A DNA stretch of 9,441 nt from CAZOWW01 sp964583765 (GCA_964583765.1 CAZOWW010000171.1:1-9441), one strand, 5' to 3'. Shown: positions 1 through 8,324, numbered from the stretch's first letter. The notes: generated by a model from the letters alone, not told the origin. Numbers and translations: made by a program.

Positions 1-1312
<1,312 letters not shown>

Positions 1313-1313
<1 letters not shown>

Positions 1314-2044
1314 TGACCCCACCCTCCACCGAGGGCACCGCCGCACCGAGCGGACCGGAGGCCGAGGCCTCCGGGTCCGGCCAGCCGTCGGCCACTCCGG
1401 ACGCCACGGCGTCCGGAGCGGTCCGGGATCCCCGGGAGGACGAGGAGGCGCCGGCGAAGCCGGTCGTGCACGACCGCCGCCGCCTCGACCCCCAGACCGG
1501 CAAGGTGCGGGAGGCCTACGCGAGCAGCCAGCCCGAGCACCGGGCCGAACCGGCGGCAGGCAGCACGAACGGTACGTCCGTCGGCTTCCCCGCCCCCGGT
1601 GGCGAGGAGCTCGCGGCCGCCGCCCGACTGGCCGACGAACGGCTCGGTGACCTGCAACGGCTCCAGGCGGAGTACGTGAACTACCGCCGCCGGGTCGAGC
1701 GGGACCGGGACGTGGCGCGGGACCTGGCGGTCGCCGGGGTCCTCGAGGCCCTGCTGCCGGTGCTGGACGAGGTGCACCTGGCCCGCCAGCACGGTGATCT
1801 CGAGGGCCCGTTCGCCGCGATCGCCGAGAAGCTCGAGACGACGCTCGGGCGGTTCGGTCTCGTGCGGTACGGGGAGCCCGGCGAGGTGTTCGACCCGACC
1901 GTGCACGAGGCTCTGATCCACACCCAGGCCGAGCTGGCCGAGGGCACCACCGAGACCACGGTGGTCCAGGTGTTGCAGCCCGGGTACCGCGCGGGTGACC
2001 GCGTGATCCGTGCGGCGAGAGTGGCGGTGGCCGGGCCGCAGTGA
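1313..2044 (+). CDS. grpE: Nucleotide exchange factor GrpE
   Basis: Homodimeric co-chaperone that releases ADP from DnaK. The 243-residue frame has a disordered, acidic, Ala/Gly/Ser/Pro-rich N-terminus (about residues 1-100), then the coiled-coil helix region with the conserved EYVNYRRRV (residues 120-128), and the C-terminal beta domain. The GrpE signature is readable: FDPTVHEA from residue 193, followed by GY at 224-225 and DRVIRAARVAV. ATG at 1313 is preferred; it overlaps the dnaK stop as TGATG, and GAGGA at 1302-1306 lies 6 bases upstream as ribosome binding site. A GTG one codon earlier (1310) is possible but adds only one residue. The overlap implies translational coupling with dnaK. 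The disordered N-terminal extension is on the long side for the family, though such tails are common in actinobacteria. Confidence 0.96.
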
Positions 2045-2053
2045 GCCGGCGGC

Positions 2054-2089
2054 AGGCACGAGCAGGGCACCACGCACGAAGGCACGAGC
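2054..2089 (+). repeat. 10-bp direct repeat in the grpE-dnaJ spacer
   Basis: AGGCACGAGC occurs at 2054-2063 and again at 2080-2089, inside the 69-base non-coding gap between grpE and dnaJ. The same 10-mer occurs a third time at 3147-3156, inside the 3' end of dnaJ, 6 bases before the AGGAG that serves hspR. The two outer copies each precede a ribosome binding site. No function is recognised, and chance duplication is not excluded. Confidence 0.5.
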
Positions 2090-2113
2090 GCGACAGCAGC
2101 CAGGAGGGACGTC

Positions 2114-3184
2114 GTGGCCAGCCAGGACTGGTTCGAGAAGGACTTCTACGCCGTCCTCGGCGTCCCCTCCGGCGCGAGCGCGGACGAGGTGAAGAAGGCC
2201 TACCGCAGACTCGCCCGGCAGCTCCACCCGGACGCCAATCCCGGGGACGTGGCGTCCGAGCGACGGTTCAAGGAGATCGGCGAGGCGTACGCGGTGCTCT
2301 CCGACCCCGAGCAGCGCCAGCAGTACGACGCGGTGCGGGCGATGGCCCGGGGCGGCGCCCGGTTCAGCGCGGGAGGCCGCAACGGCGGCAACGGCGGGTT
2401 CGATGATCTCTTCGGCAACCTCTTCGGTGCCTCGGGCGGCGCCCCCGGGGGTCCCCGAATGCGGTTCACCCCCCATCCGGGGACCGCGGGGGCCACGGGT
2501 TTCGAGGACCTGTTCAACATGTTCGGCGGGGCGAGCGGCCCGGCGGGTGGGGGCATGGGTTTCCGTGCGCCGGGGGGAGTGCCCCGGCGGGGCGAGGACC
2601 TCGCCGCGGAGACCACGCTGACCCTGCGCCAGGCGCTCGAGGGTGCCCTGCTGAACCTGCGCGTCCAGGACCCGCGGTCCGGGGTGCGCACCCTGTCCAC
2701 CCGGATCCCCGCCGGGGTGCGGGACGGGCAGAAGGTGCGGTTGCGGGGCAAGGGCCAGCAGGGGGAGGTCGGCGCGGAGCCGGGTGACCTGGTGGTCACC
2801 GTGCACATCGAGAAGCACCCGATCTTCAGCCTGGACGGCGAGGACCTGCGGGTCACGGTGCCGATCACCTTCGCCGAGGCCGCCCTCGGCGCCCAGATCG
2901 AGGCCCCGACCCTGGACGGGACCGTGGTGCGCCTGCGGGTGCCGGGGGGTACCCCCAGCGGCCGGGTCCTGCGGGTCAAGGGGCGTGGCGTGCACACCGG
3001 CCGACGCACCGGGGACCTGCTGGTGACCGTGCAGGTGGTGGTACCGCAACGGCTGGACGGCCCGGCCAAGGAGGCGGTCGAGGCGTTGCGTCTGGCGACC
3101 GAGGGCGAGGAGCCCCGGCGCGAGCTGCTCGAGCGGGCACGGCGGGAGGCACGAGCCAGCTCAGGAGCCGGCGATGGCCGGTGA
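2114..3184 (+). CDS. dnaJ: J-domain co-chaperone DnaJ, zinc-finger-less (class B) form
   Basis: Hsp40 partner of DnaK: the J-domain stimulates DnaK ATPase and the C-terminal domains bind substrate. The 356 residues start at GTG 2114, with AGGAGG at 2102-2107 six bases upstream. J-domain covers residues 8-74 with HPD at 38-40; a Gly/Phe-rich region (about 78-155) holds two related acidic motifs, DDLFGNLFG (97-105) and EDLFNMFGG (131-139); C-terminal domains I and II run from about 163 to 325, ending in a charged tail. The four CxxCxGxG zinc-binding repeats are absent: the point where they normally lie (around residues 184-192) is a short loop, and the protein has no cysteine. DnaJ encoded in dnaK operons is often the zinc-finger form, so this one may be less able to hold unfolded substrate alone; that is inference. 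It overlaps hspR by 11 bases. Confidence 0.95.
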   Translation: MASQDWFEKDFYAVLGVPSGASADEVKKAYRRLARQLHPDANPGDVASERRFKEIGEAYAVLSDPEQRQQYDAVRAMARGGARFSAGGRNGGNGGFDDLFGNLFGASGGAPGGPRMRFTPHPGTAGATGFEDLFNMFGGASGPAGGGMGFRAPGGVPRRGEDLAAETTLTLRQALEGALLNLRVQDPRSGVRTLSTRIPAGVRDGQKVRLRGKGQQGEVGAEPGDLVVTVHIEKHPIFSLDGEDLRVTVPITFAEAALGAQIEAPTLDGTVVRLRVPGGTPSGRVLRVKGRGVHTGRRTGDLLVTVQVVVPQRLDGPAKEAVEALRLATEGEEPRRELLERARREARASSGAGDGR

Positions 3185-3662
3185 CCAGAGCCCGGGACGT
3201 GGCCGGCGGGTGCGGGTCGAGGTAGGCCTGCAGATCGACGAGAACACTCCGGTGTTCGTGATCTCGGTCGCGGCCCAGCTGGCCGGAATGCATCCGCAGA
3301 CCCTGCGGCAGTACGACCGGCTGGGGCTGGTGAGCCCGGGACGGAGCGCGGGTCGCGGGCGCCGCTACTCCGCCCGGGACGTCGCGGTGCTCCGCGAGGT
3401 GCAGCGGTTGTCCCAGGACGAGGGCGTGAACCTCGCAGGGATCAAGCGGATCCTCGAGCTGGAGCGCGAGAACCAGGCCCTGCGGGCGGAGGCGCGCCGC
3501 CTCGGCGCCGAGGTCGAGGAGCTGCGGGGAGCCGTCGTGGGGCGGCGCCGCGTGTTCGCGGCGGATCCCGGGGGCGGCATCGTGGCGGTCCCCCCCGGAC
3601 GCCGTCCCCAGCGTTTCCAGGGGTCCGGTGCCGTCGTCGTCTGGCGCCCGCCCGGTCGCTGA
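3174..3662 (+). CDS. hspR: Heat-shock repressor HspR (MerR family)
   Basis: Transcriptional repressor of the dnaK operon and clpB in actinobacteria; it binds HAIR inverted repeats and, in Streptomyces, needs DnaK as co-repressor. The 162-residue protein has an unstructured N-terminus of about 25 residues, a MerR-type winged helix-turn-helix (about 28-96) with VAAQLAGMHPQTLRQYDRLG and the near-invariant LSQDEGVNLAGIKRI (79-93), a leucine-containing coiled coil (about 97-122), and the characteristic HspR end VVVWRPPGR (154-162). It is longer than mycobacterial HspR (about 126 residues), the excess lying in both tails. ATG 3174 is supported by AGGAG at 3163-3167, six bases away, and by its overlap with the dnaJ end. 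A matching HAIR operator stands before clpB at 8632-8652. Identification is very secure. Confidence 0.96.
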   Translation: MAGDQSPGRGRRVRVEVGLQIDENTPVFVISVAAQLAGMHPQTLRQYDRLGLVSPGRSAGRGRRYSARDVAVLREVQRLSQDEGVNLAGIKRILELERENQALRAEARRLGAEVEELRGAVVGRRRVFAADPGGGIVAVPPGRRPQRFQGSGAVVVWRPPGR

Positions 3663-3668
3663 GCGTGT

Positions 3669-3687
3669 ACCCCCCGAGGGTTTTTAT
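3669..3687 (+). terminator. Possible weak terminator after hspR
   Basis: Just after the hspR stop, ACCC and GGGT can form a 4-bp stem around a five-base loop, followed by an unusual run of five T (3681-3685). A T-run stands out in this G+C-rich sequence, but the stem is very short, so termination here is only a suggestion. Confidence 0.25.
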
Positions 3688-3710
3688 CCGGGTGGCGGCT
3701 TTTGTCGTAC

Positions 3711-3798
3711 TGAACCGGTTCAAGCACTCACTGTGCGTGGCGAGTGGCAACCCTATGGGACTGAAGCGCTTCGACAAGGGGTGAATTCCTGTGATCAC
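3711..3798. promoter_or_regulatory. Three short perfect palindromes in the hspR/GGDEF-EAL spacer
   Basis: Within the 296-base non-coding spacer (3663-3958) there are three perfect palindromes: TGAACCGGTTCA at 3711-3722, GAAGCGCTTC at 3763-3772, and GTGATCAC at 3791-3798. They lie upstream of the c-di-GMP/protease gene pair and are candidates for dimeric regulator sites. No one matches the HAIR consensus. The last overlaps a TGTGA...TCAC arrangement, but with a 5-base rather than the 6-base gap of a CRP site. The spacer is visibly richer in A+T than the flanking genes; no RNA gene or riboswitch was recognised. Confidence 0.4.
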
Positions 3799-3862
3799 GT
3801 CACTCTGGGTGGCGATCGTTCGCAGAATCTGCCGGGAAATTGCAACAGTTGGTGGTTAGGGG

Positions 3863-3892
3863 CTGACAGGCTGCCCTTGGGGGGAGCACTAT
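3863..3892 (+). promoter_or_regulatory. Candidate promoter for the GGDEF-EAL/protease unit
   Basis: CTGACA (3863-3868, five of six to the -35 consensus) is followed after 18 bases by CACTAT (3887-3892, only three of six to the -10 consensus). It would put the transcript start near 3899 with a leader of about 60 bases. The match is weak. Confidence 0.2.
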
Positions 3893-3910
3893 CCCGTGGT
3901 AAGCCCTCCC

Positions 3911-3929
3911 GCCCCACCTCTCGTGGGGC
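3911..3929 (+). promoter_or_regulatory. 7-bp perfect hairpin in the GGDEF-EAL leader
   Basis: GCCCCAC (3911-3917), loop CTCTC, then GTGGGGC (3923-3929) forms a perfect stem. It ends 16 bases before the GGGAG ribosome binding site (3946-3950) of the next gene. It may stabilise the leader or affect translation initiation; the role is inferred from position only. Confidence 0.5.
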
Positions 3930-3958
3930 ACGACCGCGCCCGTCAGGGAGAGTCACAG

Positions 3959-6517
3959 ATGTCAGAGCGACGAAGCAGAGGCCTCTCCCCGGCCGTGCGG
4001 GTGGGGCTACTGACGGCTGCCCTGGTGGGTGTCTGGCCGTTCGCGTGGTCCGTCTCCGGCCCCCGTATCCCCACCGGCATGGTGGTGCCCCCGTGGTGGC
4101 TCTTCCTCATCGGAGTCGGCGTCACCGACCTCTGGCTGCTGCGTATCCGCACCCGTCACCAGGAACAGGGCGAGTCGCTGAGCGAGGTGCCGCTCGTCGT
4201 CGGACTGTTTACGCTCGGCCCCGTGGGGCTGCTGGTGGCCCGGCTCATCGCGGGTGGGCTGGTGGTGGCCCTGTACCGCCGGGCGGCCCCGCTCAAGGTG
4301 GTGTTCAACCTGGGGCTCATGGGGGCCTCGACCACCGCAGCCCTCGTGGTTTTCTCGGCCGTCGACGGTGGAGCTTCCGCAATGACCACCCGCGGGTGGG
4401 TGGCCGCGATCCTCGCCTGCGGTGCGGCGGGGATGGTCGACGGTGGGGCCCTGACCCTGGTCTTCGCCTGGTACGAGGACTGGCCGTCCGCGCGTGCCGC
4501 TCTCGTGAATCTCGTCGAGGCGGTGGTCAAGCCGATGGCGGTCGCGGTCGCCGCGCTCGTCGCCGCGCTGTCCCTGTGTGTGGGCTACCGCGCCGTGCCG
4601 CCCCTGGTACTGGCGGTCGCCCTGCTGATCCTCGGCTACCGCTCCTACGTCCTGCTCGCCGAGCGCCACTCGAGCCTGCAGTGGTTGTTCCGGCTCAGCG
4701 AGGACCTGCACGATGCCCGGCAGGTGGAGGACGTCGCCCGGGCCACGCTCGTCCGGGCCATGGAGCTCCTGCGCGGGGCCACCGGCGAACTGGTGCTGCT
4801 CCAGCGGGAGCAGTCCGGGCAGCCGTGGTCCGCCACCCGCTGGTTCGCCGACGGCGGCCCCCCCGAGGTGGAGCGGGTCTGGCTGGACAAGGACCTCGAC
4901 CCGGCGCTGATCGACCTGGTGGGGCCGGTCGCGGCCGCGGTGATCCCCCAGCGTCTGGGGGTCGACCCGACGAAGTCGCTCAGCACGCGCCTCTCGGTCG
5001 CCGCCGGGATGCATGCGGTGATCAGCATCAACCAGAACGACACTCAGACCGTCTTCAGCCGGAGCGCCGACGAGCGCCTCCTGGAGACCGTGGCCAAGCA
5101 GGCCACCGTGGCAATGCGGCATGCCCACGCCCTGCGGCAGCTCACCTACGAGGCCCAGCACGACCAGCTCACCGGCCTGCCCAACCGGGCGTCGTACCAC
5201 CGGCAGGCCCGCGCCGCCCTGCGCAAGCTCGCCGAAGGTTGCTGCCCGGTCGTCGGGGTGCTCGACCTCGACGGCTTCAAGACCCTCAACGACTCGCTCG
5301 GGCACCATGCCGGGGACGCGGTGATCGCCGAGGTCGGGCGGCGCATGGGAGCGATGGCCGACGGGAGGATCTTCGTCGCGCGGATGGGCGGGGACGAGTT
5401 CGCCCTCCTGCTCCGTGACCACGAGAGCGAGGAGGAGGTCACCGCGGTGGGCCGGCGCCTCCTGCGCTGCCTCGAGGAGGACGTGCTCGTCGACGGGCAC
5501 CCGGTCTCCCTGGCCGGTTCCCTCGGCCTGGCCGTCGCCCCGCGGGACGGTACCTCGCCCGACGCCCTGCTGCGCTGCGCCGACCTGGCCATGTACGCGG
5601 CCAAGCGCGGCAGCGCGGGAATGGCCGTGTTCGGTCGTGACCTGGGGATCCCCGCCGGGGACCCGGTGGCGCTGGCCTCCGATCTCCGCCTCGCGCTGGC
5701 CCGCGGTGAGATCACCGTGGCCGTGCAGCCGCTGGTGGACCTGCGGACGCGCTCCCTCCACTCGGTGGAGGTGCTCGCCCGGTGGCGGCACCCCACGCTC
5801 GGGTCCGTGGAGCCGGAGACCTTCGTGGTTGCGGCCGAGCGGGGCGGCCTCACCGTGGAGCTGAGCCGCGTCATCCTGCGTCAGGCCCTGACCGCCTGCC
5901 GGTCCTGGCTGGACGTCGGGCTGGAGGTGCGGGTCGCGGTCAACCTCTCCGCGCGGGCGATCGACGACCCGGGGCTGCCAGACCGGGTCGAGGCCGCGCT
6001 GGCCGAGTTCAACGTGCCCGGACGGTTGCTCACCCTGGAACTGACCGAGGCCGGGTTGCTCGACAATCCCGAGCGGGTGCTGGCCATCCTGAGCCGGCTC
6101 CGCGAGTTGGGTATCCGGCTGGCCATCGACGACTTCGGTACGGGCTACTCGTCGATGACCTACGTGAGTGCCCTCGCCCCGGACCAAGTCAAGATCGACA
6201 AGTCGTTCATCTATCGGCTGCCTGCGCAGGGGCGCGATGCGGCTATCGTTCGTTCGATCATCGACCTGGGGAAGAACCTGGACGTGGAGGTGGTCGCTGA
6301 GGGTGTCAGCGACCTGGTGACGGCGCGGGCGGTCGAGAAACTCGGCTGTGCCCTCGCCCAGGGATTCTTGTACGGCGAGCCCATGCCGTGGCAGGCACTC
6401 GCGGGATGGCTCCAGAGGTGGATCACCACATCGGCGACTCCGGTCGCCTTGTCAGGCCAAGGCCAGGCCGGTTCCCCGGAGGACGGGGGACCCGACAGAT
6501 TGAGGTTGGTTCGATGA
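3959..6517 (+). CDS. Membrane-anchored GGDEF-EAL protein (diguanylate cyclase / c-di-GMP phosphodiesterase)
   Basis: Likely makes and/or degrades cyclic di-GMP at the cytoplasmic face of the membrane. From ATG 3959 (GGGAG at 3946-3950, 8 bases upstream; preferred over GTG 3896, which has no such site) it has 852 residues. Order: a hydrophobic region of about seven or eight membrane segments (about 13-231) of a type I cannot name; a GAF-like linker (about 240-390); a GGDEF domain (about 395-556) with HDQLTGLPN (401-409), metal-binding DLD (436-438) and intact GGDEF (477-481); an EAL domain (about 575-825). The usual inhibitory RxxD site before GGDEF reads DGRI and is lost. The EAL motif reads EVLAR (604-608), keeping the catalytic Glu; NLS, ELTE, DDFGTGYSS (724-732), VKIDKS, and AEGV with Glu781 are kept, so phosphodiesterase activity is plausible. 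Which activity dominates cannot be told. Its end overlaps the protease start by four bases (ATGA). Confidence 0.93.
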   Translation: MSERRSRGLSPAVRVGLLTAALVGVWPFAWSVSGPRIPTGMVVPPWWLFLIGVGVTDLWLLRIRTRHQEQGESLSEVPLVVGLFTLGPVGLLVARLIAGGLVVALYRRAAPLKVVFNLGLMGASTTAALVVFSAVDGGASAMTTRGWVAAILACGAAGMVDGGALTLVFAWYEDWPSARAALVNLVEAVVKPMAVAVAALVAALSLCVGYRAVPPLVLAVALLILGYRSYVLLAERHSSLQWLFRLSEDLHDARQVEDVARATLVRAMELLRGATGELVLLQREQSGQPWSATRWFADGGPPEVERVWLDKDLDPALIDLVGPVAAAVIPQRLGVDPTKSLSTRLSVAAGMHAVISINQNDTQTVFSRSADERLLETVAKQATVAMRHAHALRQLTYEAQHDQLTGLPNRASYHRQARAALRKLAEGCCPVVGVLDLDGFKTLNDSLGHHAGDAVIAEVGRRMGAMADGRIFVARMGGDEFALLLRDHESEEEVTAVGRRLLRCLEEDVLVDGHPVSLAGSLGLAVAPRDGTSPDALLRCADLAMYAAKRGSAGMAVFGRDLGIPAGDPVALASDLRLALARGEITVAVQPLVDLRTRSLHSVEVLARWRHPTLGSVEPETFVVAAERGGLTVELSRVILRQALTACRSWLDVGLEVRVAVNLSARAIDDPGLPDRVEAALAEFNVPGRLLTLELTEAGLLDNPERVLAILSRLRELGIRLAIDDFGTGYSSMTYVSALAPDQVKIDKSFIYRLPAQGRDAAIVRSIIDLGKNLDVEVVAEGVSDLVTARAVEKLGCALAQGFLYGEPMPWQALAGWLQRWITTSATPVALSGQGQAGSPEDGGPDRLRLVR

Positions 6518-8316
6518 CCAGGACGAGAGTGTGCGGGGTGCTCAGCACGGCACTCTGTTTATCTGTCGCCGTCGGCGGGCAGGTCGCGCAGGCAAGTGGT
6601 CCGGTGTCCCCGGACCGCTCGGCGTCCCCCACGGCGGCGGCCCCGGCCGGAGCCACCCGTGTGATCGTGGTGGCTGCCGGTGGCGACGTGGCGGCGGCTG
6701 CGGCGACGGTGCGGGCGGCCGGAGGCCAGGTGCTCTCCGTGCAGCCCGCGGTCGGCACAGTGGTGGCGAGTCTGCCCCGGGGGGTTGTGGTCTCGGGACC
6801 CGCGGTGGTGGGGGTGAGCCCGGACCGTTCCGTACGGCCGCAGTCGCTCGGGTCCGACGCGTCGGGCCAAGCGGGGAACATGTCCCTGGTCGCGGACGCG
6901 ATCGGCGCCCGGGACCTGTGGAAGAAGGGCGTCACCGGCAAGGGGATCGACGTCGCCCTGATCGACACGGGGGTCGCGCCCGTGCCGGCGCTGTCCTCCT
7001 CCGACAAGATCGTCCAGGGTCCTGACCTGTCCCTGGAGTCCCAGGTGCCCGCACTGCTGCACTCGGACACCTACGGGCACGGCACGCACATGGCCGGCAT
7101 CATCGGCGGCCGCGAGGGTGTCGAGGCGACGGGTCCGGACTACGCGGCGGACACGACCAACTTCTACGGCATCGCGCCGGACTCGCGGATCGTCTCGCTC
7201 AAGGTGGCGGACGCCGACGGATCGGTGGACGTCTCCCAGGTGATCGCCGCGATCGACTGGGTGGTGCAGAACCGGAACGTGAACGGGCTCAACATCCGGG
7301 TGATCAACCTGTCCTACGGCACCCCGAGCACGCAGGATCCTCTGCTGGACCCGCTCTCCTACGCGGTCGAGGCGGCGGTGCGTGACGGCATCGTCGTGGT
7401 GACCTCGGGCGGGAACAACGGCGACACCTCCGGCGCCGGCTTGATCGACCCGGCCTACCACCCGAACGCCCTCGCCGTGGGCGCCGCGGACACCAAGGGC
7501 ACGGCGAGCGTCACGGACGACACGGTCCCCTCGTTCTCGGCCAAGGCCGGGGGCAGTGCCGCTCCGTCCCGTGCGGTCGACGTGGTCGCACCCGGGGTGA
7601 GCCTGGTCAGCCTGCGGGTGCCCGGGTCCACCGTGGCAACGGCGAATCCGGCTGCCGCGGTCGGTACCTGGGGCCTCAAGGGATCGGGAACCTCCCAGGC
7701 AGCGGCCGTGGTCAGCGGCGCGGTCGCCCTGCTTCTGCAACAACGTCCCTCCATGCAACCCCCGCAGGTGAAGTACCTGCTCACGGCGACGGCCCGCAAG
7801 CTGACCGGGGTCGACGCCACCGTCCAGGGCTCCGGGGAGATCAACCTGACCGCGGCGTCCACCGCGACCTACCCGCTGTGGATGACCCAGGCCCGCGGCA
7901 CCGGCCTGGGCACCCTCGAGGGGGCGCGGGGCGGCGTGCACATGCTCGACGGCACGACGCCGCTGACCGGGGAGACCGATCTACGTGGCGGCACCTGGAA
8001 CCCGGTCAACATGGCCGGTGTCACCGACGGTGGCTCGGCCTGGAACGGTGGACAGTGGAACGGCAAGGACTGGACCGGCGGCGCCTGGGCGGATCCCTCC
8101 GCCGCAGGGGCGGTCTGGAACGGCACGGCGTGGACCGGTCGCATCTGGATCGGCATGGCGTGGGCCGGGAACAGTTGGTCCGGGGCGCCGTGGAGCGGAC
8201 GGATCTGGATCTACGACTCCTGGACGGCGAACGGCTGGCAGGGTTCGGGTTGGGCCTCCGCCTTCGACATGAACGTGCTCGCGAGCAAGGTGTGGGCGAC
8301 GAGGAACTGGCGGTGA
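6514..8316 (+). CDS. Secreted S8 (subtilisin-like) serine protease with tryptophan-periodic C-terminal tail
   Basis: Extracellular or cell-surface serine endopeptidase, 600 residues from ATG 6514. This start overlaps the preceding stop (ATGA) and has GAGG at 6502-6505; an in-frame ATG at 6388 lies deep inside the upstream gene and would bury the signal peptide. Residues 1-27 form a Sec signal peptide ending AQA; about 48-115 resembles an I9-type propeptide (RVIVVAAGG ... VVGVSPD); the peptidase domain is about 125-445 with the triad Asp151 (LIDTG), His189 (GHGTHMAG), Ser394 (GSGTSQAAA) and oxyanion Asn301 (SGGNNGD). The Ser motif lacks the usual Pro of GTSMAxP. No cysteine is seen after the signal peptide. 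Residues 495-584 carry Trp at 5-residue steps. No LPXTG anchor or lipobox is seen. Co-translation with a c-di-GMP enzyme suggests joint use, for example in surface or motility change; substrate unknown. Confidence 0.92.
   Translation: MTRTRVCGVLSTALCLSVAVGGQVAQASGPVSPDRSASPTAAAPAGATRVIVVAAGGDVAAAAATVRAAGGQVLSVQPAVGTVVASLPRGVVVSGPAVVGVSPDRSVRPQSLGSDASGQAGNMSLVADAIGARDLWKKGVTGKGIDVALIDTGVAPVPALSSSDKIVQGPDLSLESQVPALLHSDTYGHGTHMAGIIGGREGVEATGPDYAADTTNFYGIAPDSRIVSLKVADADGSVDVSQVIAAIDWVVQNRNVNGLNIRVINLSYGTPSTQDPLLDPLSYAVEAAVRDGIVVVTSGGNNGDTSGAGLIDPAYHPNALAVGAADTKGTASVTDDTVPSFSAKAGGSAAPSRAVDVVAPGVSLVSLRVPGSTVATANPAAAVGTWGLKGSGTSQAAAVVSGAVALLLQQRPSMQPPQVKYLLTATARKLTGVDATVQGSGEINLTAASTATYPLWMTQARGTGLGTLEGARGGVHMLDGTTPLTGETDLRGGTWNPVNMAGVTDGGSAWNGGQWNGKDWTGGAWADPSAAGAVWNGTAWTGRIWIGMAWAGNSWSGAPWSGRIWIYDSWTANGWQGSGWASAFDMNVLASKVWATRNWR
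8041..8265 (+). repeat. Coding repeat: WxGxx pentapeptide array in the protease tail
   Basis: Fourteen Trp codons fall exactly on a 15-base grid from 8041 to 8251 (residues 510, 515, 520, 525, 535, 540, 545, 550, 555, 560, 565, 570, 575, 580); one step (530) is skipped without loss of phase. Ten of the fourteen have Gly at +2. An earlier Trp495 (7996-7998) is also in phase, 15 residues before. GRIWI occurs twice, 20 residues apart. Related Trp/Gly/Ser-rich tails occur on other actinobacterial S8 proteases to my knowledge; a regular repeat fold, wall or glycan binding are inferences. Confidence 0.9.
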
Positions 8317-8324
8317 TCTGATCC

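Noticed and set aside
3725..3790. Possible GEMM-type c-di-GMP riboswitch or ydaO-type (c-di-AMP) riboswitch
   Set aside because: Fragments such as GGCAACC and GGGGTGAAT recall parts of these RNAs, but the conserved GCAAAGCC core of GEMM and the second conserved half of ydaO are missing.
3790..3803. CRP-like site TGTGA...TCAC
   Set aside because: The half-sites are 5 rather than 6 bases apart and the second is incomplete.
3896..3958. Upstream GTG start giving the GGDEF-EAL protein 21 extra residues
   Set aside because: It has no well-placed ribosome binding site before it, the added residues are Pro-rich and non-hydrophobic, and the frame there covers the leader hairpin. ATG 3959 has a good GGGAG 8 bases upstream.
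3628..5418. Plus-strand open frame starting in the end of hspR and running through the spacer into the GGDEF-EAL gene
   Set aside because: After 3959 it is an out-of-frame reading of the GGDEF-EAL gene, rich in Arg/Pro/Gly. The part in the spacer has no ribosome binding site or recognisable domain.
4007..6187. Long open frame (726 codons) on the minus strand opposite the GGDEF-EAL gene
   Set aside because: Its product is low-complexity (His/Gly/Arg/Asp/Pro-rich) with no recognisable domain. Long antisense open frames are common in G+C-rich genes, and the plus-strand gene is unambiguous.
6388..6513. Upstream ATG start for the S8 protease
   Set aside because: It would add 42 charged residues before an evident signal peptide and lie deep inside the preceding coding region. 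The ATGA overlap start at 6514 fits better.
6559..7941. Minus-strand open frame of 460 codons across the protease
   Set aside because: It is a mirror of the protease codon bias, rich in Arg/His/Gly, with no motif.
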